DNA from: Clostridium gelidum
GTDB taxonomy: Bacteria > Bacillota > Clostridia > Clostridiales > Clostridiaceae
Direction of reading: 5' to 3'
DNA length: 64,000 nt
NCBI RefSeq assembly: GCF_019977655.1
Contig: NZ_AP024849.1
Coordinates: 12,501-76,500 of the forward strand
Shown here: one piece after another, positions 9,672 through 18,753 of the stretch
Numbering within the stretch: the stretch's first letter is position 1
Layout: the number at the start of each line of letters is the position of its first letter
Position numbers and translations under genes: made by a program
The notes under the pieces: model-generated
What the model was told of the DNA's origin: nothing
Seen by the model: only the letters and a program-made list of their open reading frames with translations
Database searches by the model: none

Positions 9672-12600
9672 ATGGGTGAGACTAAATGGACTGATGAACA
9701 ATTAAGTGCAATTGAAACAAGAAATTGTAATTTATTAGTTGCAGCAGCTGCGGGTTCTGGCAAGACTGCAGTTTTAGTAGAAAGAATTATAAGGATAATT
9801 ACAAATGAAGAAAATCCCGTTGATATAGATAAATTATTGGTTGTAACATTTACTAATGCAGCAGCATCTGAAATGAGAGAGAGAATAGCTAATGCAATAT
9901 CAAAAGAATTAGAAATAAATCCAAATTCTAAAAATCTTCAAAAGCAACTAACATTGTTAAATAGAGCTAATATTACTACAATGCATTCATTTTGTTTAGA
10001 TGTAATTAAGAATAACTTTCATAAGATTGATTTAGATCCATCTTTTAGAATTGGAGACCAAACTGAAGGTATATTAATTAAAGAAGAGGTAATAGAGGAA
10101 CTTTTTGAAGATAAATATGATGAGGAAGAGATAGAATTTACTAATTTAGTTGAAGCCTTTAGTAGTTACAAGAATGATGATAATTTGAAAGATTTAGTGC
10201 TAGATTTATATAATTTTACTATGTCAGGTCCATGGCCTGAAAAATGGCTTAATGATAGTGCTGAGGCGTTTAAGATTAATACATTAGAAGAGTTAAATGA
10301 AACTAAGTGGGCTAAGATTTTAGTTAAAAGTATCAAAATTGAGGTTGAGGGATATATAAGGATGATGGAAAAAGCCATTGAGATAGTTAATCAAACTGAT
10401 GGATTAGAACCTTATTTAGATAATTTTATAAGTGAGTTAAGTGAGTTAAGAAGTGTCTATGAATCTAGTAATAATGGATTAGAAGAAATGTATAAAGTAT
10501 TATCATCCGTTGTGTTTAGTAGACTAAAATCTATAAAAAAAGATAAAGTTTCAGATGAAGATGCTCAAAATACTGTGAAGAAAATTAGAGATGATATTAA
10601 AAAGAAAATATCTGAACTAATAAATAGCACATTTTCAGTAACACCACAGCAAATGTTAGTTAATATTCAAGGTGCATATACCTATATAAAAAAATTAACA
10701 GAAATTGTTTTAGAATTTAGCATTAGATTTAATAAAAGAAAAAAGGAAAAGAATATATTAGATTTTAATGATTTGGAGCATTTTTGTTTGCAAATATTAA
10801 TTGATTATGATGAAGATAAAAATATAATCCCATCTAAGGTTGCTGGGAACTTTAAAGAATACTTTGATGAAGTACTTGTAGATGAGTATCAAGATTCTAA
10901 TAATGTACAAGAAACTATAATAAGTTTAGTATCTAGAAAAGAAAGTGATAATCCTAATGTGTTTATGGTTGGAGATGTTAAGCAAAGTATATATAGATTT
11001 AGACAAGCAAAACCTGAACTATTTATTGATAAATATAACATTTATCAATTAAATCAAGGAAATAACAGAAAAATTCAATTATATAAGAATTTCAGAAGTA
11101 GAAAAGAAGTTATTGATGGAGTAAATTATATATTTAAAGAATTAATGTCTAATATCGTTGGGGAATTAGAATATACAGATGATGAAGCATTAAATTTAGG
11201 TGCAAGCTATAAAGAGTGTAATGATGACAATGTAACTATTGGTGGTGCAATAGAGCTTAATATAGTAGATAAGAATTATGAAGTAGCAATTCAAGAGAGT
11301 TCAGGAGAATCCTTTGAAGAACAAGAAGAAATTGAGAATGTAAATTTAGAAGGTAGAATTGTTGCAAAGAGAATTAAAGAATTAATGTCACCAAATGGAG
11401 ATAAGGTATTTAATGTTATAGATAAGGAAACGGGAGAATACAGACCACTAAGGTATAAGGACATAGTAATTCTCTTAAGAGCAACAAAAAACTGGTCTGA
11501 AAGCTTATTAGATGAATTAGGGGCAGAAGGAATTCCGGTATATGCAGATACAGGATCAGGATATTTTGAATCAATTGAAATTAGAACTATAATATCTCTT
11601 TTAAAAGTTATTGATAATCCAATGCAAGATGTTCCCATGATAGCAGTATTAAGATCTTCAATTATGAATTTTTCAGCAGATGAATTGAGTGATGTTAGAC
11701 TTGTAAATAAAGAAAATTATTTTTATGAAAATGTAAAATGTATAAGTGAAGAAGTTTATGAAGATCAAGAAACACTATATTCAAAAGAATTAATAGATAA
11801 ATGTAAGTCTTTAGTTGATTGCATTGATAAGTGGAGAAATAAATCAATTTATATGGCAATTGATGAATTTATATGGTACTTATACATGGATACAGCTTAC
11901 TATGGATATGTTGGAGCTATGCCAAATGGTGTACTTAGGCAAGCTAATTTAAAGATACTTTTTCAAAGGGCAAAACAGTTTGAGAAAACGAGTTTTAAAG
12001 GTTTATTTAATTTTATAAACTTTATAAATAAGCTTACAAAATCTTCTGGAGATATGGGAAGTGCTAAAATACTCGGAGAAAATGAAGATGTAGTTAGAAT
12101 TATGAGTATTCATAAAAGTAAAGGACTGGAGTTTCCAGTAGTATTCTTATGTGGAACCGGAAAGAACTTTAATTTGATGGATTTAAATAAAAATATGTTA
12201 TATCATGATGAGCTAGGACTTGGACCTGATTTTGTAGACTTAGAAAAAAGGTTTAGTATTGGAACTTTAGCTAAGGAAGCAATAAAAAAGAAAATGAAGT
12301 TTGAAACATTATCAGAAGAGATGAGAATACTTTATGTTGCATGTACAAGAGCAAAGGAAAAATTAATTATAACAGGTGCAATTAATAATATTCAAAGATC
12401 TATAGAAAAATGGATGAGTTCAGCATCATTAGATCACAATATTATTTTACCTTCAGAAGTTTTAAAAGGAAGGTCATATTTAGATTGGCTCGGTATGGCA
12501 CTATGCCAACATAATGATGGAATTAAACTTAGAGAGTCTATTGGTGTTTCAAATGAAATATCAAGGGATGATGATTCTAAATGGGAAATAAACTTATGGA

Positions 12601-13418
12601 ATAAAATTGATTTAATTAATACAGTGGATTTAGAGGATATAAACACTGATGAGAAACATGAATCGAAAATTACTTATGTTGATTCAATGGACAAAACTAC
12701 TATGGAAGAGGTAAATAGAAGATTATCATATAGATATCCATTAAAAGCATCAACTATTCTTAAAAGTAATATTTCAGTTTCTGATTTAAAGAGAAAAAAT
12801 ATTGAAGAAGATTATGAGGTTGAAGAAATTTATAAAGAAAAAGTAATAATTACCCCTAAATTTATTCAAGAAAGAAAGGGTTTAACTCCAGCTGAAAGAG
12901 GTACGGCAGTCCACTTTGTAATGAAAAAGATAGATTTAAGTAGAGTTTCATCTGTAAAAGAAATTGAAGAACAGTTACAGGAGTTATTTGATGGGGAATT
13001 CTTACTTAAAGAAGAATTAAAAGCTATTAATCCATATAAAATATTAAATTTCTTCAAATCTAATTTAGGTACAAAGATGCTTGAATTAAATGAGAGTGGT
13101 AAAAAAATATATATAGAAGTGCCATTTTATACTGAAATAAGCAGCTTAGAGATAGACAATACATTAGATGATAAATATAAGGATGAAAAGGTCAGATTGC
13201 AAGGTATAATTGACTGTTTCTTTGAATATAATGAGGATTTAATACTTTTAGATTATAAAACTGATTATGTGAAAGATGGAGATGAAGATACTCTTAAAGA
13301 AAAATATAAGAAACAATTAGATTATTATAGTGATGCAATATTTAAGATGACAGGTAAAAAGGTTAAATATAAGTATTTATATTCATTTTCTTTGGAGAAA
13401 GAAATAAAAGTTGATTAA
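9672..13418 (+). CDS. addA: AddA, ATP-dependent helicase/nuclease subunit A
   Basis: A 1248-residue UvrD/Rep-type superfamily 1 helicase with a C-terminal RecB-like nuclease. Helicase motifs are intact: Walker A AGSGKT (27-32), Walker B VDEYQDSN (~401), motif III/IV GDVKQSIYRFRQAKPELF (~437), motif V IMSIHKSKGLEFPVVF (~815) and motif VI LYVACTRAKEKL (~890). The nuclease domain shows GTAVHFVMKKI (~1078), LQGIIDCFF, LLDYKTDYV and KKQLDYYSDAI. With AddB it unwinds and degrades DNA ends, pausing at Chi to load RecA. It starts 13 nt after addB behind AGGAGGAATTAATAC and is the last gene of the operon. Confidence 0.97.
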   Translation: MGETKWTDEQLSAIETRNCNLLVAAAAGSGKTAVLVERIIRIITNEENPVDIDKLLVVTFTNAAASEMRERIANAISKELEINPNSKNLQKQLTLLNRANITTMHSFCLDVIKNNFHKIDLDPSFRIGDQTEGILIKEEVIEELFEDKYDEEEIEFTNLVEAFSSYKNDDNLKDLVLDLYNFTMSGPWPEKWLNDSAEAFKINTLEELNETKWAKILVKSIKIEVEGYIRMMEKAIEIVNQTDGLEPYLDNFISELSELRSVYESSNNGLEEMYKVLSSVVFSRLKSIKKDKVSDEDAQNTVKKIRDDIKKKISELINSTFSVTPQQMLVNIQGAYTYIKKLTEIVLEFSIRFNKRKKEKNILDFNDLEHFCLQILIDYDEDKNIIPSKVAGNFKEYFDEVLVDEYQDSNNVQETIISLVSRKESDNPNVFMVGDVKQSIYRFRQAKPELFIDKYNIYQLNQGNNRKIQLYKNFRSRKEVIDGVNYIFKELMSNIVGELEYTDDEALNLGASYKECNDDNVTIGGAIELNIVDKNYEVAIQESSGESFEEQEEIENVNLEGRIVAKRIKELMSPNGDKVFNVIDKETGEYRPLRYKDIVILLRATKNWSESLLDELGAEGIPVYADTGSGYFESIEIRTIISLLKVIDNPMQDVPMIAVLRSSIMNFSADELSDVRLVNKENYFYENVKCISEEVYEDQETLYSKELIDKCKSLVDCIDKWRNKSIYMAIDEFIWYLYMDTAYYGYVGAMPNGVLRQANLKILFQRAKQFEKTSFKGLFNFINFINKLTKSSGDMGSAKILGENEDVVRIMSIHKSKGLEFPVVFLCGTGKNFNLMDLNKNMLYHDELGLGPDFVDLEKRFSIGTLAKEAIKKKMKFETLSEEMRILYVACTRAKEKLIITGAINNIQRSIEKWMSSASLDHNIILPSEVLKGRSYLDWLGMALCQHNDGIKLRESIGVSNEISRDDDSKWEINLWNKIDLINTVDLEDINTDEKHESKITYVDSMDKTTMEEVNRRLSYRYPLKASTILKSNISVSDLKRKNIEEDYEVEEIYKEKVIITPKFIQERKGLTPAERGTAVHFVMKKIDLSRVSSVKEIEEQLQELFDGEFLLKEELKAINPYKILNFFKSNLGTKMLELNESGKKIYIEVPFYTEISSLEIDNTLDDKYKDEKVRLQGIIDCFFEYNEDLILLDYKTDYVKDGDEDTLKEKYKKQLDYYSDAIFKMTGKKVKYKYLYSFSLEKEIKVD

Positions 13419-13488
13419 ATTAAAAAAGATATAAGAACTAAATTAAGTAATATAGAAGTACAAAATACTCAAAAAGTATTTCAATAAA

Positions 13489-13547
13489 AAAGAAATAAAT
13501 CTAATAATATTTTATAAATTAAGATATTGATTTATTTCTTTTTTTTA
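13489..13547 (+). terminator. Terminator after addA (long-loop hairpin)
   Basis: AAGAAATAAATC pairs with GATTTATTTCTT across an A/T-rich loop and is followed by a run of T. It lies between convergent addA and the L,D-transpeptidase gene and could serve both. Confidence 0.6.
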
Positions 13548-13598
13548 TAATGATATTGTTTTAAAAATATTTTATAAGAGTATATTAGCTTGTAGTAC

Positions 13599-14780
13599 TT
13601 ATTTTATGATTACTTTACTTTCTTTAGGAATATTAGTATAAATCCATTTAGCATCATCAATAGAAAGCCTAATACAGCCATGGGAAGATCTCTTATTCAT
13701 TGTATAATCTAAAACAGTAGTCTTATCTTTATCAAATGGAACTGAGTGAAATAAAATATCACCAGTAATTTGAGTCCAATACTTACCACCTTGTTCATAT
13801 TTATCTGAAAAAAACCAATCACCTTTTTCTTTAGTAGAGAAAGATCCAGAAGGGGTATCTTCACCAATTATTCCAGTAGAACATGGACATGTTCTAACTA
13901 ATTGCCATTTATCTGGTTTACCCTTATATATATAGGTTTTTTGATTCTTTAGATTTACATTAATAAAATAAGATGTAGTACTTTCTATATTTAATGTATT
14001 GATGTTATTTGGTGATATAGTAGTTGTTAATGCACGTGATGAAGCTTCAACAATTGCAGAATTCTTATCTAAGTATTCTTGTTGTTTTGTTTTAATTTCT
14101 ACTATTTTTTCTTTTACATTATTATCATCTCCTAAAATATCGTTATTGTTTGAAATTTTAGAAAGTGCTTCATTATAATAATCATTGCTAACTAAATTAT
14201 CACAATAATCTAATAAGTCTTTTTTAAATCTATTCTTTGAGTTATTTAAGTACATTAATGAATCAACGTAATTTAAGTCTAAAGTAGAAACTTTTTTCAA
14301 GGAAGATATTGCTTCTAGATATTTTCCGTTGTTAAAATAATCTATACCAGTATTATAATTTTTAGTAGAATCTGCAATTGAATCTATTGAAGCAGAAATA
14401 TCCTGTAATTCAACATATGATATAATATTATAACGTTGTATTTCTTTGAGCTGTATTAATGCATCTTCATTAGATATGTTTTTAGAGTTAATATCTTCTG
14501 ACAAAGTTTTAATTTTAGTATTAAAATATTGAGAAATATCATTATTCATGATAAATAACTTAAATGGATTAAAATTTTGTTTAGTTAATAATAAATTATT
14601 TGCTTCTGAGAATTTATAGTTATTAAAATTTGTTTTAAAATCATCAATGAATTTATTATATCTATAACCCTCATAAATACTACTTAAGCATATAATGATA
14701 GATAATATTAATAAAAATACAATTTTATTAAATATCTTCTTATTTTTTATTTTATTATGATGAATTTTGTTTATGTTCAA
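13599..14780 (-). CDS. Membrane-anchored L,D-transpeptidase (YkuD)
   Basis: A 393-residue protein with one N-terminal membrane anchor (residues ~20-38, IVFLLILSIIICLSSIY). A ~200-residue alpha-helical, TPR-like region follows (ALIQLKEIQ..., YFNNGKYLEAISSLKKV...). Residues ~270-393 are a YkuD domain ending in SSHGCIRL with catalytic Cys369 and His367. Such enzymes cross-link peptidoglycan stem peptides (3-3 links) or attach proteins to the wall, outside the membrane. The PSGSF motif and HSVPF are also present. The gene is monocistronic and faces addA. Confident for the domain; the physiological substrate is unknown. Confidence 0.9.
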   Translation of the reverse strand: MNINKIHHNKIKNKKIFNKIVFLLILSIIICLSSIYEGYRYNKFIDDFKTNFNNYKFSEANNLLLTKQNFNPFKLFIMNNDISQYFNTKIKTLSEDINSKNISNEDALIQLKEIQRYNIISYVELQDISASIDSIADSTKNYNTGIDYFNNGKYLEAISSLKKVSTLDLNYVDSLMYLNNSKNRFKKDLLDYCDNLVSNDYYNEALSKISNNNDILGDDNNVKEKIVEIKTKQQEYLDKNSAIVEASSRALTTTISPNNINTLNIESTTSYFINVNLKNQKTYIYKGKPDKWQLVRTCPCSTGIIGEDTPSGSFSTKEKGDWFFSDKYEQGGKYWTQITGDILFHSVPFDKDKTTVLDYTMNKRSSHGCIRLSIDDAKWIYTNIPKESKVIIK

Positions 14781-14979
14781 AAAAATGCCTCCCAGTCAAG
14801 TAACTAATAAATTAAAGTGTACTCGAATAAACTGTAAATATATTTATCTTATATTATCAAATATAATTAAATATCAGTATTTCTTATTTTATCTATAATA
14901 TTGACAATAAAAACAAATAATAAACATTAACATCTTAAATGATGCTATAAAGATAAAGAATAGTAATCTGGAGGAGAAA

Positions 14980-15462
14980 ATGGAATATAAAACTAATTTT
15001 TTTAAAAAGGTTATGACGTCTATATACGACATAAAAATATTTTCTAAATATGCAAAAGAAGGAGTATTTAGATCAATTTCATATGCAATGTTACTTACTT
15101 TAATTTTAGTTGGAGTAAAAGATATCTCTATTGGATATAAAACTGAGAATATTGATATTATAAGTTTTGTATATATAATAAGTAGGGATTTTGGACTAGA
15201 ATTTTTAAATTTATTGTTCAATTGTGCAATAGTAGTTATGATTGCATTAATTTCTACAATATTCATGAGGATGGTAGTTAAATATACTGCATTATATTCA
15301 TTAACGTTATATGCAGCTACATTGCCATTAATAATTCAAACTATATTAGAATCAGTTAATCGTAATATAAGTTTTGATGTTATGTTTATAATAGGAACAT
15401 TGACTTATGTTATATTAATATTAAAGTATATAAAAGACGAAATAATAAAGAATAGTAACTAA
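14980..15462 (+). CDS. DUF1189-like membrane protein
   Basis: A 160-residue membrane protein with about four hydrophobic segments (~35-48, ~75-105, ~108-125, ~133-152). The N-terminal FFKKVMTSIYDIKIFSKYAKEG matches the start of DUF1189 proteins, and the C-terminal three-helix part is also of that type. It is shorter than typical members (about 250 residues) because the extracytoplasmic region between the first and later helices is small. The ribosome site is CTGGAGGAGAAA. An opposite-strand frame over the same DNA is taken as a shadow. Function unknown. Confidence 0.6.
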   Translation: MEYKTNFFKKVMTSIYDIKIFSKYAKEGVFRSISYAMLLTLILVGVKDISIGYKTENIDIISFVYIISRDFGLEFLNLLFNCAIVVMIALISTIFMRMVVKYTALYSLTLYAATLPLIIQTILESVNRNISFDVMFIIGTLTYVILILKYIKDEIIKNSN

Positions 15463-15647
15463 GAAAAGTATAATAATTTCTATTAATATTTTATTTCTCT
15501 ATTTTATAATAAATAGTTAAAAAATTTATTATAAATTATATAAAATATTAATTAAGGCGGAGTTGTTAATTGGGAAAAAATGTGATATTATATAATGAGA
15601 GCATATGGTAAAAAAAGTAAAAACAACAATAAAAAGGGGATTTGAAA

Positions 15648-16553
15648 ATGGTTGAGGTTGATGCTTTGAAAGACGATGAAGCAGATAAAGAAGAGATGTT
15701 AATCAGAAGGGAACTTGATAAACTATCAAAAGAAGAATTAATCAATAAATTTATTAATTTATCAGAAGCTAAAAAAACTCAAGAGGATTTTATTTTAAAC
15801 ATTTCTCATGACTTAAGATCACCGCTAAATATAATTTTAAGTATTTTACAATGTTATAAGAATGAATATAAAGACATGAATAAGGGGAATCAATGTCTAG
15901 AACATATGGAGAGTATAAAAAGAAATGGGTATAAGATATTGAAACTTATAAATAATCTCATAGATACTACAAAATTAGAAAAAAAACATTATAATATTAA
16001 AAGAGAGAATTTGGATATAATTAATTTGATAGAATGGAATATATCATCTATAGATAAATATGCCAAACAGAAAAACATAGCATTAGTTTTTGATACAAAT
16101 GTTGAGGAGTGTACTATGGCGATAGATGCTGAGGCAATAGATAGAATAATTATGAATTTAATTTCTAATGCTATAAAGTTTTCTAAGCCTGGAAGTAGCA
16201 TATATATAAATACTTGGAAGAGCATTAATCAAATAATTATTTCAGTAAGAGATGAGGGAATAGGAATACCTGAAGATGAACAAAATACTATTTTTAATAG
16301 ATTCATTCAATCATCAAAAAATAAAAGACATGAGAATTCTGGAAGCGGTATAGGGTTAGATTTAGTTAAGTACTTAACCAAAGCTCATAATGGAAGTATA
16401 GAGCTTAAAAGTGAAGAAAATATTGGTTCAGAGTTTATAATTAAACTACCAATAGAAATATTAAAATATAATGAAACATCTGAAAATAAATGCTTAAATG
16501 CTCAAAGTAAAGTAGAAGTACTTGAATTAGAGTTTTCAGATATTTATCTTTAA
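15648..16553 (+). CDS. Soluble sensor histidine kinase (HisKA + HATPase)
   Basis: A 301-residue kinase without membrane segments. The ATG at 15648 is chosen over an in-frame TTG at 15642 because AAGGGGA is 7 nt before it. After a short coiled-coil N-terminus it has the H-box FILNISHDLRSPLN, then N-box NLISNAIKFSKPGS, G1 DEGIGIPEDEQ, F-box NRF and G2 GSGIGLDLVK. It would autophosphorylate on the H-box histidine and donate to a response regulator. No regulator is adjacent, so it is an orphan kinase. Clostridial orphan kinases of this kind often feed Spo0A, but that is only an analogy here. Confidence 0.9.
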   Translation: MVEVDALKDDEADKEEMLIRRELDKLSKEELINKFINLSEAKKTQEDFILNISHDLRSPLNIILSILQCYKNEYKDMNKGNQCLEHMESIKRNGYKILKLINNLIDTTKLEKKHYNIKRENLDIINLIEWNISSIDKYAKQKNIALVFDTNVEECTMAIDAEAIDRIIMNLISNAIKFSKPGSSIYINTWKSINQIIISVRDEGIGIPEDEQNTIFNRFIQSSKNKRHENSGSGIGLDLVKYLTKAHNGSIELKSEENIGSEFIIKLPIEILKYNETSENKCLNAQSKVEVLELEFSDIYL

Positions 16554-16752
16554 TGAACGAAGAGATATATTATAAAATAGGTTATCTAAGAATAAGCAAA
16601 TAAATTTTATTTTTAGATAACCAGTTCAATATACAAACAATATTCAAATAAATAGTAGAATTAAATTTCATAAAATTAGAATTATAAGTTATTATAAACT
16701 TGATTATTATCATAGCTTGTGATAATATAATTTTGTTGTTTGAAATTAGTAT

Positions 16753-16827
16753 GGAGCGTTAGTTAAACGGATATAACCTACCGCTACGGACGGTAAATTG
16801 ATGGTTCGATTCCTTCACGCTCTACCA
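16753..16827 (+). tRNA. tRNA-Arg (ACG)
   Basis: A 75-nt cloverleaf with acceptor GGAGCGT/ACGCTCT, anticodon stem TACCG/CGGTA and loop CTACGGA (anticodon ACG, read as ICG after TadA editing), with encoded CCA. The T-stem has one T-T mismatch. A TATAAT at 16726-16731 may be its -10 element. Confidence 0.95.
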
Positions 16828-16833
16828 AATCAA

Positions 16834-16876
16834 TAAAAAGAATGGCTTAACCCTTATGGTTAAACCATTCTTTTTA
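16834..16876. terminator. Bidirectional terminator between tRNA-Arg and psd
   Basis: AAAAAGAATGG(C)TTAACC pairs with GGTTAA(A)CCATTCTTTTT. The stem is flanked by A- and T-runs on the two sides, so it can stop both the tRNA transcript and the convergent psd transcript. Confidence 0.85.
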
Positions 16877-17767
16877 TTATATAATTTTAGTACCAATACT
16901 TTCACCAAGTTGAACTTTACATTCAAAGCCTAAATTAGATTGTTCTAGAATATCGGTATCTATTTTCACACAATCTTTTTCAAAAAATAATATTGTGGTT
17001 GATCCTCCAAATTTAAAATAACCTTTTTCATCACCTTTATTTACACGAGTATTAGGTGAATAACTTTGAAGGATTGAACCAACACAAGTAGCGCCAACTT
17101 CTATATGCAACACATCTTTAAAGTTATCTGATTTAAATAATGACCATTCTCTTTTATTTTCACAAAAAAGTTTAGGAATACTCTTTAGTGCTATTGGGTT
17201 TACAGAATAGTAATAGCCTTTAATAAAGTGATTTTTACAAGGGGTTCCTGAATCCACAAAGTGAAATCTATGGTAGTCAGTAGGGCATAGTCTTAATATA
17301 AGACATACTCCATTCTTATATTTATCAGCAACTGTATTATCATTTATTAATTCCCTTAAACTATAAGTTAAGCCTTTAATTTGAACTATGTTATCTAAAT
17401 CAATATTTTCATAAGTAGTAATTCTTCCATCACCAGGAGAAATTAAAATATTTTCATCTTTATTTAGTGGTCTGGCTTCAGGGGTTAATTCTCTTATAAA
17501 AAAATCATTAAAAGAATTAAATTCATGGGCTTTTTTCTTTGCCATAGTCATATCAACATTAAAACTTTCTATAAATGATGAGATTTTATTTGAACTTAAT
17601 TTTGTATCGCAATACATTCCATATATCTTAGAAAATAGTTTCTTTTTAGCAAAAAGTTCAGTAATATTTTTTCCAAGTGGAGATTCATATGTCCATTCAA
17701 TGTACTTTTTCCCAGCAATAAGTTCTTCTTCATAAGTTTTAGTAGTTCTATTATATATTTGAATCAT
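16877..17767 (-). CDS. psd: Phosphatidylserine decarboxylase proenzyme
   Basis: Makes phosphatidylethanolamine from phosphatidylserine at the membrane. The protein has the C-terminal autocleavage site FGGSTTILFF, where the serine (about residue 256) becomes the pyruvoyl cofactor of the small alpha subunit. Other family motifs are SFNDFFIREL, ISPGDGRI, DYHRFHFVDSG and the PI-KSIPKLFCEN segment. The frame is open from ATG 17797, but the ATG at 17767 (MIQIYNRTTK) matches how clostridial Psd proteins begin (296 residues). Neither start has a strong ribosome site, so this choice is tentative. No pssA is adjacent. Confidence 0.92.
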   Translation of the reverse strand: MIQIYNRTTKTYEEELIAGKKYIEWTYESPLGKNITELFAKKKLFSKIYGMYCDTKLSSNKISSFIESFNVDMTMAKKKAHEFNSFNDFFIRELTPEARPLNKDENILISPGDGRITTYENIDLDNIVQIKGLTYSLRELINDNTVADKYKNGVCLILRLCPTDYHRFHFVDSGTPCKNHFIKGYYYSVNPIALKSIPKLFCENKREWSLFKSDNFKDVLHIEVGATCVGSILQSYSPNTRVNKGDEKGYFKFGGSTTILFFEKDCVKIDTDILEQSNLGFECKVQLGESIGTKII

Positions 17768-18100
17768 AAATATAATTGTCAAAACCTTATAAAACATATA
17801 GATAGAAATTCTACCAAGTTTTATAATGTTACATTATGACAATAACCTCCATTCCTTATTTTGAATATGCTTATATAAATTATGTGTAACAGACACAATT
17901 TAGCTTTATTATTTTTACACTTTAATATTAATTTTATCACACATAATACCAAATTGAAAAGTATGTTAAATTTAATAAATATATTGCTAAATAATAAAAA
18001 GCATTAAACTGTAGAATTATGGTTTAATAATGATCTAAATGATATAATATTATCAATATAGTAATGCTAAGATTATGATGGGGAAACGAGGAGACGTATT
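17768..18100. other. Divergent intergenic region psd / TetR
   Basis: An A/T-rich spacer holding the divergent promoters of psd and the TetR gene. TATAAT at 18043-18048 is a likely -10 for the TetR gene; its -35 is weak. I see no clear TetR-type palindrome. Confidence 0.4.
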
Positions 18101-18685
18101 ATGAATAAAACAAAGAGCTTAATATTTGAATCTGCGATAAAAACATTTTCTGAATCTGGATATAGAGGAGCTACAATGGATGATATAGCTTCAAATGCAG
18201 GTCTTGCAAAGGGAACATTGTATTATAATTTTGCAAGTAAAGAAGAAATATTTAATTTTATCGTTGAAGAAGGACTTCAAATATTACAAAATCAAGTTAT
18301 TGAGGTTCAATATATGGATATGGAACCAATTCAAAAATTGATAAAAATATGCAGAATACAATTAACTTTCCTTTATGGATATACAAATTTTTTCAAGGTA
18401 GTAATGAGTCAACTATGGGGAACTGAAAATAGACAAACTGAATTACGTGAAAAAATAAGAAAATATATAAATGAAATTGAAATTAATATAAAAGCTGCAA
18501 TGGAAAATGGTCAAATTGAAAAGGGTGATACGGAACTTATAGCATTTCAATTTTTTGGATCACTATGTTCATCTGCAATATATGAATCAATTCATATTGA
18601 AGAAATAAGTTTAGAAAATATTATAGATAGTACAATAAGATTTACACTAAAGGGATTAGGAATACATATTGAAGTAGCTAATTAG
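18101..18685 (+). CDS. TetR/AcrR family transcriptional regulator
   Basis: A 194-residue regulator. The N-terminal 50 residues are a TetR helix-turn-helix (IFESAIKTFSESGYRGATMDDIASNAGLAKGTLYYNFASKEEIF, in overlapping parts). The remaining helical domain would bind an effector and dimerise. The start follows a GGGGAAACGAGGAGACG leader. It is convergent with an ABC-F gene across a shared terminator. Its target is not visible: the closest divergent gene is psd, and regulation of lipid or efflux genes would only be a guess. Confidence 0.85.
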   Translation: MNKTKSLIFESAIKTFSESGYRGATMDDIASNAGLAKGTLYYNFASKEEIFNFIVEEGLQILQNQVIEVQYMDMEPIQKLIKICRIQLTFLYGYTNFFKVVMSQLWGTENRQTELREKIRKYINEIEINIKAAMENGQIEKGDTELIAFQFFGSLCSSAIYESIHIEEISLENIIDSTIRFTLKGLGIHIEVAN

Positions 18686-18695
18686 CAATTATAAA

Positions 18696-18744
18696 AAAAC
18701 GCCCTTTCAAAAGATTTTAATAATCATTTTGAAAGGGCGTTTTT
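18696..18744. terminator. Bidirectional terminator TetR / ABC-F
   Basis: AAAACGCCCTTTCAAAA pairs perfectly with TTTTGAAAGGGCGTTTT. The stem begins with A-runs and ends with T-runs, serving both convergent genes. Confidence 0.92.
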
Positions 18745-18753
18745 CAAAAAAGT

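Noticed and set aside
14889..15266. 125-codon frame on the minus strand
   Set aside because: It overlaps the DUF1189-like gene, which has a good ribosome site and family match; the opposite frame is a shadow.
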